Source: a virus. From it: a stretch of 39,898 bases of DNA. The number at the start of each line of letters is the position of its first letter. The first letter of the stretch is position 1. The DNA lies in the IMG/VR virus record IMGVR_UViG_3300009008_000094, positions 1-39,898 of that record. One strand, 5' to 3'. Shown piece by piece: positions 15,110 to 25,012 of this stretch. A model generated the notes under the pieces. That model was not told the origin of the DNA. It saw only the letters and a list, made by a program, of their open reading frames with translations, and did no database searches. Position numbers and translations under genes: made by a program.

Positions 15110-17742
15110 TGGCGTTTAAATTTAATCCATTTACTGGAGAATTGGATAAAGTAAATACTGATGCACCAACTAAAGCAGAGTGGAATCAGGATGGATTTGA
15201 GAATCTTACAGATTCAACTATATCCTTTGTTGATGGTACAAGAACATTTACAATAGAACCAGCATCAACAGAATTTAGTTTTTATTCTTATGGTGTGAAA
15301 TTTACAAAGTCTTCTGCACAAACTGTAGTTATTGATGACACAGAAGGACTTTGGTTTATCTATTTTGATAGTGCTGGAACTTTAACAGCAAGTCAAACCC
15401 CTTGGGATTTTGTTTCTGGTTATGCTTTTGTAGCAGTACTTTATTGGGATGCAGACTTAAACTCTGCAATAGGAATTGGAGAAGAAAGACACGGAATGTC
15501 AATGTCTCCAGCAACACACGCATATTTGCATTTAAATGTAGGAGCAGTATGGAATTCTGGATACACTCCATCAGTTACAGTAGATGGAGATGGAAGCTTA
15601 GATGCACATGCAGAGATACAATCTATTTCTGCTGGTGTCACATATGATGAAGATATTCAATTATCATCTGCAGAACAAACCTCTTATGAGATGTGGTATA
15701 AAGATGGTGCTAGTGTAGATTGGAGAAAAGAAGATGTTAGTGCAGCAGCAGTTGCAATAACAACAGATAGGCCAGACTACAATCAGTTTACTGGTGGTGC
15801 TTGGCAGAGAACAGAAGTCTCAAACAACAAATTTACATTGACCCATGTGTTTGCTACGAATTCAATTGAATCAACAAAAGGAATTCTTGTTATGGGTGAA
15901 AATGAATATGCAACAAAGAAAGCAGCACAAGATGGTGCACTGTCAGAAATAACAGATTTAACAACTGGAGCGTTACCAACTCCAGAGTTTGTAGCACTTG
16001 CTACATTTATAATTGAATGTAAAGATTCATACACTAATGCATATAATGCAAGATTGGTTTCAACTTCTGATGGGGATGACTTTGTAGACTTTAGAGAAAG
16101 TGAAAAGACTGGTGTTGGAGCAGTAGCAACAGACCATGGAAATTTAGCTGGGTTGTCTGATGATGACCATACTCAATACTTGTTAGTTGATGGCACAAGA
16201 GCAATGACTGGCAATCTAGATATGGGTGATAATAACATTGTTGATGCACACTATGTTGGTGTAGGAACTTCCATATTTCAACAAGATGTTAATGGAATAA
16301 CAACAGATGCACATTTAGTTTCTGTAGTTGATAGTGAAGCAACACATGTTGCAGCAGCATTTGCAGAACATGGAAACACTGCAATTAAAGGAGTCACAAC
16401 ATATGGAGCAAGAAGTAGAGGAACTGCAGCAAGTCCAACTATTGTTCAAGATGGAGATAATATTTGGGATATGATTGCTATTGCATATGATGGAACAGAT
16501 TATGCACAAGTAGCAAGAATAGATATGGAGATTGATGGAACTCCAGGAAATAATGATATGCCTGGAAGAATTAAGTTTAGTGTTAGTCCTGATGGTGGTC
16601 AGACACCAGCAGATGCATTACTTATTTCACAAGACAAGAGCGTGAAGTTCTTTGGGAATTTAACAGATGGAACCAATACAGTAACTATGGCAAACATCAA
16701 GACTGCTTATGACCATTCACAAGATAACACACAAGCACATTCAGATTACTTACTGAATAATGTAAGTGATGTATTTTCAGGAATATTTTTAACTCTTTCA
16801 TCTGGTTCTGGTGGCACAAGTGGATTAAAAATAAATAACTCAGCATTAGCTGGAGACCCCGCAATTCAATTGCAATTAAGTGGGTCTACTAAAGCATTGT
16901 TCTTTGTAGATGATAGTGATTCAGATAAAGTAAAAATTGGTGCTGGGTCTTCTACAGCATCAGGAATGAATCTAGCGTTTACAGTTTCAGATACAACTTG
17001 TTTGACAAATTTTACAGTTAGCAAAGCAAGTTTTGTTCAAACTGCTGCTGTAGCTTTTTCAACTGGTGATGCTACCCCAGCAGTGAATAAAGGAAATTCG
17101 TTTCAAACTGCAAATGTTGGAGCAACAACTATAACTGATTTTGATGGTGGGTCTGATGGGCAAGTTATATTCTTGAAAGTAAATGATGCAAATACAACAA
17201 TAGCAGATAATGCAAATATTAATACACAAACTGGTGGAAATTTCATAGCATCAAGTGGAGATAGAACTGCCTTCTTTTCTTATAGTGGTGTTTGGGAAGA
17301 GTTTGGTAGAGCAACTGCCGCAAGAGGATATGTTTCTGTAACTACCACAGCAGATGCAACTGCGAGTGCTGCAGAGTATGATATATTTGATGAAGACAAT
17401 TATGCAGCTTTTACTTCAACAGCAAATGTAACATCAAATCTTATTACATTCACACAAGCAGATGGTAGATTTACCGTTGCCGAAGATGGGATATATGTTA
17501 TGATGATAAAAATTAATGCAACAGCAGCATCAACTGGAGCAGTAACTGTTAAAGTTAAGGATGGAGGAACAGCCTTTTATACAGATACAAACTTTTATAT
17601 TCATACATCGGTAGACCCACAAACAATGACAATTCCATTGGCAAGGTCTCTATCTGCAAATGATTACATAAATGTAACTGTAGATGGTGGTTCAAATGTA
17701 GTTGCAGAGTCCGGATGCACATTTACAATGTATAAATTATAG
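15109..17742 (+). CDS. Large fibre/spike protein (877 aa)
   Basis: Beta-rich. Around residues 340-375 it has the fibre module LAGLSDDDHTQYLLVDGTRAMTGNLDMG, common in phage tail fibres. The last ~140 residues (from YVSVTTTADA) look like a C1q/TNF-type jelly-roll head, used by viral fibres for trimerisation and receptor contact. Its place right behind the coat gene, not the tail tip, suggests a head- or neck-attached fibre. Longest gene in the window. Confidence 0.75.
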   Translation: MAFKFNPFTGELDKVNTDAPTKAEWNQDGFENLTDSTISFVDGTRTFTIEPASTEFSFYSYGVKFTKSSAQTVVIDDTEGLWFIYFDSAGTLTASQTPWDFVSGYAFVAVLYWDADLNSAIGIGEERHGMSMSPATHAYLHLNVGAVWNSGYTPSVTVDGDGSLDAHAEIQSISAGVTYDEDIQLSSAEQTSYEMWYKDGASVDWRKEDVSAAAVAITTDRPDYNQFTGGAWQRTEVSNNKFTLTHVFATNSIESTKGILVMGENEYATKKAAQDGALSEITDLTTGALPTPEFVALATFIIECKDSYTNAYNARLVSTSDGDDFVDFRESEKTGVGAVATDHGNLAGLSDDDHTQYLLVDGTRAMTGNLDMGDNNIVDAHYVGVGTSIFQQDVNGITTDAHLVSVVDSEATHVAAAFAEHGNTAIKGVTTYGARSRGTAASPTIVQDGDNIWDMIAIAYDGTDYAQVARIDMEIDGTPGNNDMPGRIKFSVSPDGGQTPADALLISQDKSVKFFGNLTDGTNTVTMANIKTAYDHSQDNTQAHSDYLLNNVSDVFSGIFLTLSSGSGGTSGLKINNSALAGDPAIQLQLSGSTKALFFVDDSDSDKVKIGAGSSTASGMNLAFTVSDTTCLTNFTVSKASFVQTAAVAFSTGDATPAVNKGNSFQTANVGATTITDFDGGSDGQVIFLKVNDANTTIADNANINTQTGGNFIASSGDRTAFFSYSGVWEEFGRATAARGYVSVTTTADATASAAEYDIFDEDNYAAFTSTANVTSNLITFTQADGRFTVAEDGIYVMMIKINATAASTGAVTVKVKDGGTAFYTDTNFYIHTSVDPQTMTIPLARSLSANDYINVTVDGGSNVVAESGCTFTMYKL

Positions 17743-17750
17743 GAGAAAAA

Positions 17751-17960
17751 ATGGCAAGTATAACAATAACAGTACTTGATGAACATGTACCTATTTTACT
17801 AGACGCAAAAGAAGCATATGCACCTGAATTAAATAATGAACAATATATCAAAAGACTATTGAGGGACGATGTGGTTAAATTTAGAAGGAATCAATTATAT
17901 GACCAAAATAATGATACAATCAAACAAGCAGTTGAAGATTTGTTTGAAGGAATGAGTTAA
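17751..17960 (+). CDS. Small hypothetical protein (69 aa)
   Basis: AGGAG site before the ATG. Begins with a beta strand (SITITVLDEHV), then helices. It precedes the neck genes. Function unknown. Confidence 0.55.
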   Translation: MASITITVLDEHVPILLDAKEAYAPELNNEQYIKRLLRDDVVKFRRNQLYDQNNDTIKQAVEDLFEGMS

Positions 17961-17961
17961 A

Positions 17962-18144
17962 ATGATAGAATATGAAACGGAACAAGAAAAGGAAGTACTA
18001 GTAAAATTATGTGACCTGGCGTTAAAGGCAAATGGATTAGCTGTTAAGGGCGGGGTTGACTTTATACTAAATTCACTTAGAAAGAAAGAAGTGAAGCCAG
18101 AAGAGGAGAAACAAGAACAAGAAGAAGTTAAGCAGGAGGAATAA
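17962..18144 (+). CDS. Small hypothetical protein with acidic tail (60 aa)
   Basis: One helical segment and a Glu/Lys/Gln tail; the stop overlaps the start of the neck gene. Function unknown. Confidence 0.5.
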   Translation: MIEYETEQEKEVLVKLCDLALKANGLAVKGGVDFILNSLRKKEVKPEEEKQEQEEVKQEE

Positions 18145-18776
18145 TGGCATATACAACAGAAGCAAATGTAGAAGCATATATGGGGGAATCATTCGATGGA
18201 GCAACCACGCCAAGTTCTACAGATATTACACTCTTTATTACATGGGCTCAAGCAATGATAGATAAGTATACTGGAACTAAGTTTGAATCAACCACAGTAA
18301 CTGATGAGATACTAGATAGTGAGGGTGGTGTTCGCTTTAAATTACCAAAGAGACCAATCATATCCATAACCAACTTTAATGTTGATGAGGGGGGATTAGG
18401 TAATGCTACAGATTGGGTAGCAAGAACAGAAGGTAGAACAAGTGCAGAAGATTTTGTAATCCTTGAAGAAGAAGGGGTTTTGTACTTTCATAATGATACC
18501 CCACCATGGGGAATTCAAAATATAAAGACCACTTATGCTTATGGGTACTCTTCAGTACCAACCGACGTAGCAAAATTAGCAACATTATTAGTAGTAAGAG
18601 AAATAGTTAGAGGAAGAATATCAGATAATATTTATAGTTCACAAGATAGCATATCTGTAGGACCAATAAGTGTTAGTAAGGCTGGTTCACAATCAACTTC
18701 AGCAGTGGCTGAATTGGAATCAGAAATTAAAGATTTATGGAAAGCAATAGGAAGATTTAAATCTATCCTTCATTAA
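18144..18776 (+). CDS. Head-tail connector (HK97 gp6-like adaptor)
   Basis: 210-residue helical protein: AYTTEANVEAYMG opening, ITLFITWAQAMIDKYTG helix, an inserted beta region (KLPKRPIISITNF), then VAKLATLLVVREIVRG. This is the pattern of adaptor proteins that bind under the portal. Followed by head-closure, terminator and gp10-like genes in normal order. Confidence 0.75.
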   Translation: MAYTTEANVEAYMGESFDGATTPSSTDITLFITWAQAMIDKYTGTKFESTTVTDEILDSEGGVRFKLPKRPIISITNFNVDEGGLGNATDWVARTEGRTSAEDFVILEEEGVLYFHNDTPPWGIQNIKTTYAYGYSSVPTDVAKLATLLVVREIVRGRISDNIYSSQDSISVGPISVSKAGSQSTSAVAELESEIKDLWKAIGRFKSILH

Positions 18777-18777
18777 A

Positions 18778-19173
18778 ATGGCAATTGACATGACTAAAAC
18801 TAGGGATGCTATCCGTTCAGTGATAGAGAATTATGGAACAGCAATTACAATAGATAGATATGTACACACCAAAGATAAATGGGGTGATTGGTCAAAGGGA
18901 ACTAAGACACAAGTTACAACTGTTGGCATTCCGTATAATTACTTTAGGGATAGATTTGGATTTCAACCAGTTGGAGACATGTTAGAAGGAGATATGAAGA
19001 TAATTATAAAAGATGATGACATAGCATTACCACATAATATAACTGTAACTGATGAATATAGATATGAGATGACATATGATAGTAAGACATATAGAGTAAT
19101 TGCATGTGAGACTTTTATAGTTGCAGATGTAGTTCTAGCAAAAGAAGTAACAATGAGTGCGGTGCAAACATGA
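18778..19173 (+). CDS. Head closure protein
   Basis: 131 residues; a short helix followed by a small beta barrel (DRYVHTKDKWGDWSKGTKTQ... YEMTYDSKTYRVIACE), as in head-closure (stopper) proteins. The call leans on position between connector and tail-terminator genes. Confidence 0.65.
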   Translation: MAIDMTKTRDAIRSVIENYGTAITIDRYVHTKDKWGDWSKGTKTQVTTVGIPYNYFRDRFGFQPVGDMLEGDMKIIIKDDDIALPHNITVTDEYRYEMTYDSKTYRVIACETFIVADVVLAKEVTMSAVQT

Positions 19174-19586
19174 CAACGGCAGTAACAACAGCAAGGATAA
19201 GGGAATTAGTATTTGAGAACATATATGATAAATTAACAGTTAGTATGTCTTCTGGGACAGTTACAGCAGCATTCATCGATGATGTTCAAGGCTTCCCACA
19301 AGTTGTAATCAACCCAGCAACAGTTTCAATAAACAACCTCGTGTTGAATAGAGGAACAAGACAGTATGATGTTGAGGTAGAGATTGAGATATTTGCAAAG
19401 AAGAATAAAGAAATAGACACTATCACTGATGAAATACATACAGATTTCACAGCAGATGAAGCTAACTACCAAACAGCAAATATGTATCTACAAAATATAG
19501 AAGATACAACAGAAGAGACAGTTATATGGAATAACACAAAAGTTCATACTAAATCAATATTAGTAAATTTCCAATTAAACCTATGA
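19170..19586 (+). CDS. Tail terminator/tail completion protein
   Basis: 138 residues with an alpha/beta layout ending in beta strands (TKSILVNFQLNL), similar to proteins that cap the tail tube. ATGA overlaps on both sides couple it to neighbours. It could instead be a second closure protein. Confidence 0.6.
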   Translation: MTTAVTTARIRELVFENIYDKLTVSMSSGTVTAAFIDDVQGFPQVVINPATVSINNLVLNRGTRQYDVEVEIEIFAKKNKEIDTITDEIHTDFTADEANYQTANMYLQNIEDTTEETVIWNNTKVHTKSILVNFQLNL

Positions 19587-20083
19587 TAGAAATAAGAGTA
19601 AACTCAAATGAAATAGAACGAAGCATTGGTAAACTTACTAAGAAATTAGAGAAAGCAATGCCAAACATACTTAGAAAGTCTGCAATGTCTACAAGGAAGG
19701 AACTTAGAAAGCATGCAAGTAGATTTGCATTTGAAGGCGATTTAATGGAAGGAATAGTGCTTGGTAAAACAAGTAGTAGAAGAGCAACAGTTAAGATTAC
19801 TGGAACTGCAGCAACAGAAGCAATGCTTGCAGAGTTTGGTCCAACTGGTAGTTTGATTGGATACAAAAGAACAGTCTACCTTGGAAGTAGTAATGACCAA
19901 AAGTTGAAGAGATGGGCACAATCAAGATTAGGAAGGACGAAAGGAAGATTAAGGCTTGGTGGTTCTGCTGGTGGTAGAACTAGTTGGGGTAAACCCTCAC
20001 ATAGGTTTATGTCAGCAGAAAGGAGAACAAGACCGATTAGAGTGAAACAAATTATAAAAAAGGAACTTAGTAAAGTTAAATAA
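19583..20083 (+). CDS. HK97 gp10-like neck protein
   Basis: 166 residues, strongly basic. N-terminal helices (LTKKLEKAMPNILRKSAMSTRKELRKHASR) precede strands and a Gly/Arg-rich loop (RLRLGGSAGGRTSWGKPSHRFM), the usual look of gp10-family head-tail joining proteins. Confidence 0.7.
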   Translation: MIEIRVNSNEIERSIGKLTKKLEKAMPNILRKSAMSTRKELRKHASRFAFEGDLMEGIVLGKTSSRRATVKITGTAATEAMLAEFGPTGSLIGYKRTVYLGSSNDQKLKRWAQSRLGRTKGRLRLGGSAGGRTSWGKPSHRFMSAERRTRPIRVKQIIKKELSKVK

Positions 20084-20103
20084 TTATTGGAGGATAAAAT
20101 AAA

Positions 20104-20628
20104 ATGGCAATCTGGGAAGCAAGAGAAGCAACAGTTAACATTGGAGATACTGTTGGTACTGTTCAAGGTTCATCCACATTACTTTCACAAGTATCTGTTA
20201 CTGATTTTTCAGGCAGAGTTAAGGATGTTAGTATTACTGGTGGAGAGAGAGATGTAGAATCAATTCCATTATTGGGGACTACCTCTGGTTATGCAAACCA
20301 AGAAGTATTCCAAAATTCAGTTGGTTCATTAAGAGAACTATCAATGACTATGGTGTATCAGGATACAGACGTAACATTATTTGCATCTGGAACTGTAGCA
20401 ACTAGTGGAACTGCATCTACTTATACAAGAATTCAAGGTGACCAAGATGTTACACAAAGAGCAGTGTTGGTTTCATTTAATAGTGGAAGTGACTATGTAA
20501 ATGTTCTATTGAACAATGCATATGCAATTAAACTTGGAGACTTAAAGATAGAAGCAGATGGACATCTAGAACAAGAAATTGTATTTAAGTGTTTAGCAAA
20601 AGATTACTATGAAGAGAGCAATTTATAA
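20104..20628 (+). CDS. Major tail tube protein
   Basis: 174-residue beta-rich protein (TVNIGDTVGTVQGSS... VKDVSITGGERDVESIPLLG... HLEQEIVFKCLAKDYYE), with the ITGGERDVESI motif typical of tube proteins. A strong GGAGG lies upstream and the downstream gene order (chaperones, tape measure) agrees. Confidence 0.8.
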   Translation: MAIWEAREATVNIGDTVGTVQGSSTLLSQVSVTDFSGRVKDVSITGGERDVESIPLLGTTSGYANQEVFQNSVGSLRELSMTMVYQDTDVTLFASGTVATSGTASTYTRIQGDQDVTQRAVLVSFNSGSDYVNVLLNNAYAIKLGDLKIEADGHLEQEIVFKCLAKDYYEESNL

Positions 20629-20651
20629 GCTCTCAAATAGTAGGAGATAAA

Positions 20652-20948
20652 ATGGAAGAGAATAAGGAAATGAATGTTCAAAGAAGCTTTAAAGTATCAG
20701 GTATGCCTATGTCTCAATGGCTTAGGTGGGAACAAAGTTGTATAGATAACTTTGGTGACTGTTATTGGTTAAAGATTTGGAATGACCATGTGAGAGCACA
20801 AGACATGGATGTATTAGTTTCACAACTAATGAAGAAGTTTGATGAACAAGATGCTAAAATAGAAGTACTTAGTGAGATGCTAAGTCAACCACAAGAGGAA
20901 GAAAAGGAAGAAGGTCCAAAGACCTTTGGGAGAAAAGAAGATGAGTAA
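20652..20948 (+). CDS. Hypothetical tail-module protein (98 aa)
   Basis: Helical N-terminal two thirds containing MPMSQWLRWEQSCIDNFGDCYWLKIWNDH, with an acidic Glu-rich tail. It lies between tube and chaperone genes. The start SKVSGMPMSQW-type helix resembles an RHH-like oligomerisation unit, but this is not firm. Confidence 0.55.
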   Translation: MEENKEMNVQRSFKVSGMPMSQWLRWEQSCIDNFGDCYWLKIWNDHVRAQDMDVLVSQLMKKFDEQDAKIEVLSEMLSQPQEEEKEEGPKTFGRKEDE

Positions 20949-21279
20949 ATATGGAGAGGCAATAGGTATTTGGGAATTAAAAGTAGGTAATGCTAATTTG
21001 AAGATTAAACCAAGAAAAGGAGATAACCTTGAGTTAATGAATATCCTTAAGAAGAATAAGAATGATGAGGATGCATTCTTTAGTGCAATGTATAACTTTT
21101 TGGTTAAAATAATTAGTAGGGATGTACCACCAAATACAGAAGAGGAAGCAACAGAACTACATGAATATGTTGAGTTTAATTTAATGGAGCTTTTCAAAGA
21201 GATGATGATTAAATTTAGATGGTCTACAAAAGAACAGATGGACGAATTAGTTGGTGATGCAACAAAAAAAGAGAACTAA
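20941..21279 (+). CDS. Tail assembly chaperone, short form (gpG-like)
   Basis: 112 residues from MSKYGEAIGI; the start overlaps the previous stop. Located between tube and tape measure with another short frame behind it, the classic chaperone arrangement. It ends just after a run of seven A read as A.AAA.AAA, the standard slippery heptamer for -1 frameshifting in this gene pair. It would coat the tape measure during tail assembly. Confidence 0.75.
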   Translation: MSKYGEAIGIWELKVGNANLKIKPRKGDNLELMNILKKNKNDEDAFFSAMYNFLVKIISRDVPPNTEEEATELHEYVEFNLMELFKEMMIKFRWSTKEQMDELVGDATKKEN

Positions 21280-21524
21280 CCCCAGCAGAACGTAGAAAAG
21301 CATTTAAGAAAAAGATAAAGGCTGTGGGGTTTAAGTATGAAGATATAGAGGAGAACTTCGCAAAATCAATTGTGTTTGTTGAAAAAGAAATTGGATATCC
21401 AATTTGTGAAGAGTACTTGTTACTAAAGTTTTTCACACAACTTGAATATTTAATCTATTTCAAAAAAGAAGAAGAAAAAGCAAGCAAAAGAGCTTTTAAA
21501 GCTAGAAGGTCAAAAGGTAGTTAA
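21256..21524 (+). CDS. Tail assembly chaperone extension (gpT-like), made by -1 frameshift
   Basis: The -1 frame is open from 21256 to 21524, with no ATG near its start (only a GTG at 21324), so expression by programmed frameshift at 21264-21270 is more likely than independent start. The extension has a basic helix (ELTPAERRKAFKKKI), FVEKEIGYPICEEYLLLKFF and a basic tail. The stop lies one base before the tape-measure ATG. This read-through is well known for the family. Confidence 0.65.
21264..21270 (+). promoter_or_regulatory. Slippery site for programmed -1 frameshift
   Basis: A.AAA.AAA heptamer, nine bases before the stop of the short chaperone; the -1 frame stays open for about 85 further codons. 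Confidence 0.65.
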
Positions 21525-21525
21525 G

Positions 21526-22779
21526 ATGGCAGTAACAACTGGACAAGCAAGACAAGAACTAATAATTAGTATGAAGGCACAGGGTGTTGAACAGACTAAG
21601 AAGAACCTAAAGAGGGTTGAAAAGGCTGTTGGAGACATAACTGGAGCCACAGAAGAAGCAGCAAGAAAAGTAAAAACAAATATGCTTGGAATGGGTTTGT
21701 CTTTCTTGTTTACAGGAATGGCATTAAAGAGATTTGCCCAAGCAATGTTGAAGAATGTATTCAATGCATACTCTCAGATAATGGGAGAAGGTTCCAGATT
21801 TATGGAACAAACAAACAAGATAAGGGCAGCATTTGGATTCCTTAAATTCTCAATAGTTGATGCATTAGCAAACTCTGAATTGTTTGCAGCAATGGTTGAT
21901 TGGATTATTAATTTAGTTAATGGGATTTCAGAATTTGTTGCTGTTCATCCATTAGTAGCAAGGCTATTGTTATTGTTCTTAGGATTCTTAGTTATTGTTG
22001 GTGGATTATCCATGGTCTTTGGTCAGACTGTACTAGCAATAATTGGTTGGATGTCTTTAATGGAACTAAAGGGGATGACTACCTTTGGTGGTATGGCTGG
22101 AGCATTTAGGAAGATGACTGTGGCAATGGCAGCAATGTGGTCTGCATTTGTCAAATGGGCAGGTGGACCCATGATGACTTTTTGGGCTGGTGCATTGATA
22201 CTTGCTTTCTTATTTGTATTTAATGCATGGAGAGAAAAGTTAGGTGGAATGAAAAACTTCTTTGGTGTATTCCTTATTGGATTAATTGAAGGATTCATAT
22301 TAGTTGCAAGTTCTTTAAAGTATATGTTCCAACAAATAGCAAATGGATTAATTTGGTTAATCAACAAAGTGATTGATGGAATTAATGTTATGCGTAGAGC
22401 TGTGGGCAAGGCAGCAATAGCACATATTGGAATGGTTGAAATAACTAGTCCAATGGATGATGCAACAAGATTCCATCAAGAGGTTCTTGCTGGTGAACAT
22501 GGTTCCTTTTTACAACAAGCAGCACTTGCACAGCGGTCTGCAGCAGAGGAAGAGGGAACTTGGGAATGGTTAAATCCATTATCTATGCCAGGAATGGAGG
22601 CACCAGACTTAGATTTACCAAGTGCAGAAGAATTAAACATAACAAACAATCAAAATAACATTAGCCTAGAGATGGAAATAATGGGCATTAGTCCAGAGGC
22701 ACAAGAGGAAATAATGAATGCTACAATGAATGCATTAATAGAACAAGGATATTTGGAGGGTGGAGCACCACAAGCTTAA
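21526..22779 (+). CDS. Tape measure protein (short)
   Basis: 417 residues. An N-terminal helical coiled coil (AQGVEQTKKNLKRVEKAVGDITGATEEAARKV), then several hydrophobic segments (MLGMGLSFLFTGMAL; LVARLLLLFLGFLVIVGG; MTFWAGALILAFLFVF; FFGVFLIGLIEGFIL). It sets tail length; at roughly 1.5 angstrom per residue the tail would be about 60 nm, short for a siphovirus. Position after the chaperones is diagnostic. Confidence 0.8.
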   Translation: MAVTTGQARQELIISMKAQGVEQTKKNLKRVEKAVGDITGATEEAARKVKTNMLGMGLSFLFTGMALKRFAQAMLKNVFNAYSQIMGEGSRFMEQTNKIRAAFGFLKFSIVDALANSELFAAMVDWIINLVNGISEFVAVHPLVARLLLLFLGFLVIVGGLSMVFGQTVLAIIGWMSLMELKGMTTFGGMAGAFRKMTVAMAAMWSAFVKWAGGPMMTFWAGALILAFLFVFNAWREKLGGMKNFFGVFLIGLIEGFILVASSLKYMFQQIANGLIWLINKVIDGINVMRRAVGKAAIAHIGMVEITSPMDDATRFHQEVLAGEHGSFLQQAALAQRSAAEEEGTWEWLNPLSMPGMEAPDLDLPSAEELNITNNQNNISLEMEIMGISPEAQEEIMNATMNALIEQGYLEGGAPQA

Positions 22780-22781
22780 GA

Positions 22782-23315
22782 ATGAAAGTTAATATTTTAG
22801 ACACTGGATGGTATAGTAGAGATAGAGATGGAACTCAAGCAGCAGTTGCAGATAGAGCAGGTTATGATGGTACCTCTGCAGTAACCACATTTACAATAGA
22901 TGTTAGTTCAATTCGTATGAATTTTGGTTCCAATATAGATGATAGTCCTGTTCCAAGTTCAAGTTCATTTACAGAGTTAAATCAAGTGACAGCAGAGAAT
23001 CCATCTTATGTAATCAAATTAATTTTAGCTAAGGATGATGCAACAGCAAATTTTAATAATAGTATGTTTTACCAACTAATGAGGTTGGATAAAACAGATG
23101 GAATAAAACTTGTTTACCCAAGTGATGAAACCGATACTGATAAGTCTGTAGTTGAACTTATGGGTGCAGCAAATACATCTGGAAACTTTCAAGGGGCAAG
23201 CAAAGAACTTTCAGCAGGAACACCATATTTACAAGGAAGATTTAAAAAGATAACAGTTGATGATAATGCAAAGAAAAAGTATCACACAATAACATTAACA
23301 TTTCAAGAAGAATAA
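22782..23315 (+). CDS. Distal tail-type protein (177 aa)
   Basis: Beta-rich protein directly behind the tape measure; the stop overlaps the next ATG. No certain motif; the position fits a distal tail or hub adaptor protein. Confidence 0.55.
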   Translation: MKVNILDTGWYSRDRDGTQAAVADRAGYDGTSAVTTFTIDVSSIRMNFGSNIDDSPVPSSSSFTELNQVTAENPSYVIKLILAKDDATANFNNSMFYQLMRLDKTDGIKLVYPSDETDTDKSVVELMGAANTSGNFQGASKELSAGTPYLQGRFKKITVDDNAKKKYHTITLTFQEE

Positions 23316-25012
23316 TGGCAGTATTAAAAGTAGAAATAGATTGGTATCCCAATGGAGGGCAAGACCCTGTAGAAAGCATAACAGATTTTGAAGCTGTTTC
23401 AGTTAGGGTTGGTTCCACACCAAAGAGCAATAGTTGTGAGATTAAATTAAAGAATAGACCAGAACTATACACTAATGCAGATGGGTTACTTAGATTTGAT
23501 ACAGAAGATGTCTTTAAGATTTATGCTAAACACAATACAGATGGTTCATCATTAGATAAGTCTGCAAATTCTGTTGATTTACTAATGGTTGCAGAACTAA
23601 AAGAAATTGATGTAAAGGTCGAGAATAAGACAACTATGCTAACACTAAAATGTGTTGATAGGACATTTACCCTTTTAAATAGAGTTTGGGTATTTCCATA
23701 TTTAGCAGACGATACAAATGCACCAAATGGAACTGGATGGAATGCTCCAGAGATAATTCAGAATGTTATAAGAAACACAACTGATAATTCAATAAAGCAC
23801 CCAGATGAGTTGTTTGATACAGATGGAGCAAAGCCAGGTATCTATGAAATAGATGCAAGGATGTTTATTGGTGGAGAAAATACAGAGACAGCAATATCTA
23901 GTGGAACTACTACTTCAACATCTAGTTTAAAATTAGTAGATAGTGGAGCAACATTTGTAACTGATGGGGTTGTTATTGGAGATAATGTTTACAATACAAC
24001 AGATAGAACATGGGCAATAGTAAAGACTGTAGATAGTGAAACACAACTAACTATTACAAAAGATATTTTTGTTAGTGGTGAGGGATATCAAGTTAATGAT
24101 GCATTCATAGCACACAAGAGACCAAACCTTGGAACTCCTGATTCAGATACAGATTTATTCCCTAGCGCAGATAATACTTCATTTCCATTTATATCTATGG
24201 CAAAGTCCTTTAAACCAGTTTATGAATGGATATCTGATTTAAGTCAGGTTGAAAATTGTAATACTATTGATGAAACAGATGATTCAGATGCAACAGCAAC
24301 CTTAGTGGTTAGAAAAGCAATGAGATATTATGTTGATGAAAAGAATAGGTTTCATTGGTTCTATCCAGATACAACACCAGAACTTTACTTTACAGAAGGA
24401 ACAACATCAGCAATAAGTCCAGACACAGTTGGACACAAAATAAAAGCAATAAAGGCAAAGAAAGCAGTTTATGATATTATAAACTTTGTTATATTTAGGG
24501 CAGGAGAAGACATGAATGGGGCACAGATTTTAGGATATGAATATGCTAAGGATTCAAATATACAACTAAAAGATAGTTATAGACCATTTATTTCAATTGC
24601 ACTTAGAATGAAGGAAGATGATTATGCTGCAGGAAACCTACAAAGGTCTGCAAATGGTGATTCAAGATATTATGATTATCCAGTAGGATACCCAGTTACT
24701 CCTGCTTGGGATGATGGGCAAAGAGAAGTAAATAGTGATAGTGCATATAATGATAACTTTAGAGAGATAGCAACCAAAAGGGGAAAGGCAAGAGCAAGAA
24801 ACTTAATAGAAAATAGAGGGAGAGCAAGGTGGAAATTAGAAGTAACTATTGATGGAGAGAACATCACACCAGCGGATTTAGTTAGGTTTAATAGTGATAA
24901 CTTAGGGGTTGTTGACCTTGATGTAAGAGTAACAGATATAAAACACAACATTGGTAAGATGGGGTGGACATCAACTCTAACTTTTGAAGAGGATGAAGGA
25001 GAAGAAGAATAA
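23315..25012 (+). CDS. Tail tip/baseplate hub-like protein (565 aa)
   Basis: The N-terminal ~120 residues resemble the hub barrel fold (VKVENKTTMLTLKCVDRTFTLLNRVWVF), with a beta-rich insertion (ISSGTTTSTSSLKLVDSGATFV...) near 180-260 and a C-terminal barrel (DLVRFNSDNLGVVDLDVRVTDIKHNIG... STLTFEEDE). Tail-associated hubs follow the distal tail gene. Assignment is by fold impression and order. Confidence 0.6.
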   Translation: MAVLKVEIDWYPNGGQDPVESITDFEAVSVRVGSTPKSNSCEIKLKNRPELYTNADGLLRFDTEDVFKIYAKHNTDGSSLDKSANSVDLLMVAELKEIDVKVENKTTMLTLKCVDRTFTLLNRVWVFPYLADDTNAPNGTGWNAPEIIQNVIRNTTDNSIKHPDELFDTDGAKPGIYEIDARMFIGGENTETAISSGTTTSTSSLKLVDSGATFVTDGVVIGDNVYNTTDRTWAIVKTVDSETQLTITKDIFVSGEGYQVNDAFIAHKRPNLGTPDSDTDLFPSADNTSFPFISMAKSFKPVYEWISDLSQVENCNTIDETDDSDATATLVVRKAMRYYVDEKNRFHWFYPDTTPELYFTEGTTSAISPDTVGHKIKAIKAKKAVYDIINFVIFRAGEDMNGAQILGYEYAKDSNIQLKDSYRPFISIALRMKEDDYAAGNLQRSANGDSRYYDYPVGYPVTPAWDDGQREVNSDSAYNDNFREIATKRGKARARNLIENRGRARWKLEVTIDGENITPADLVRFNSDNLGVVDLDVRVTDIKHNIGKMGWTSTLTFEEDEGEEE

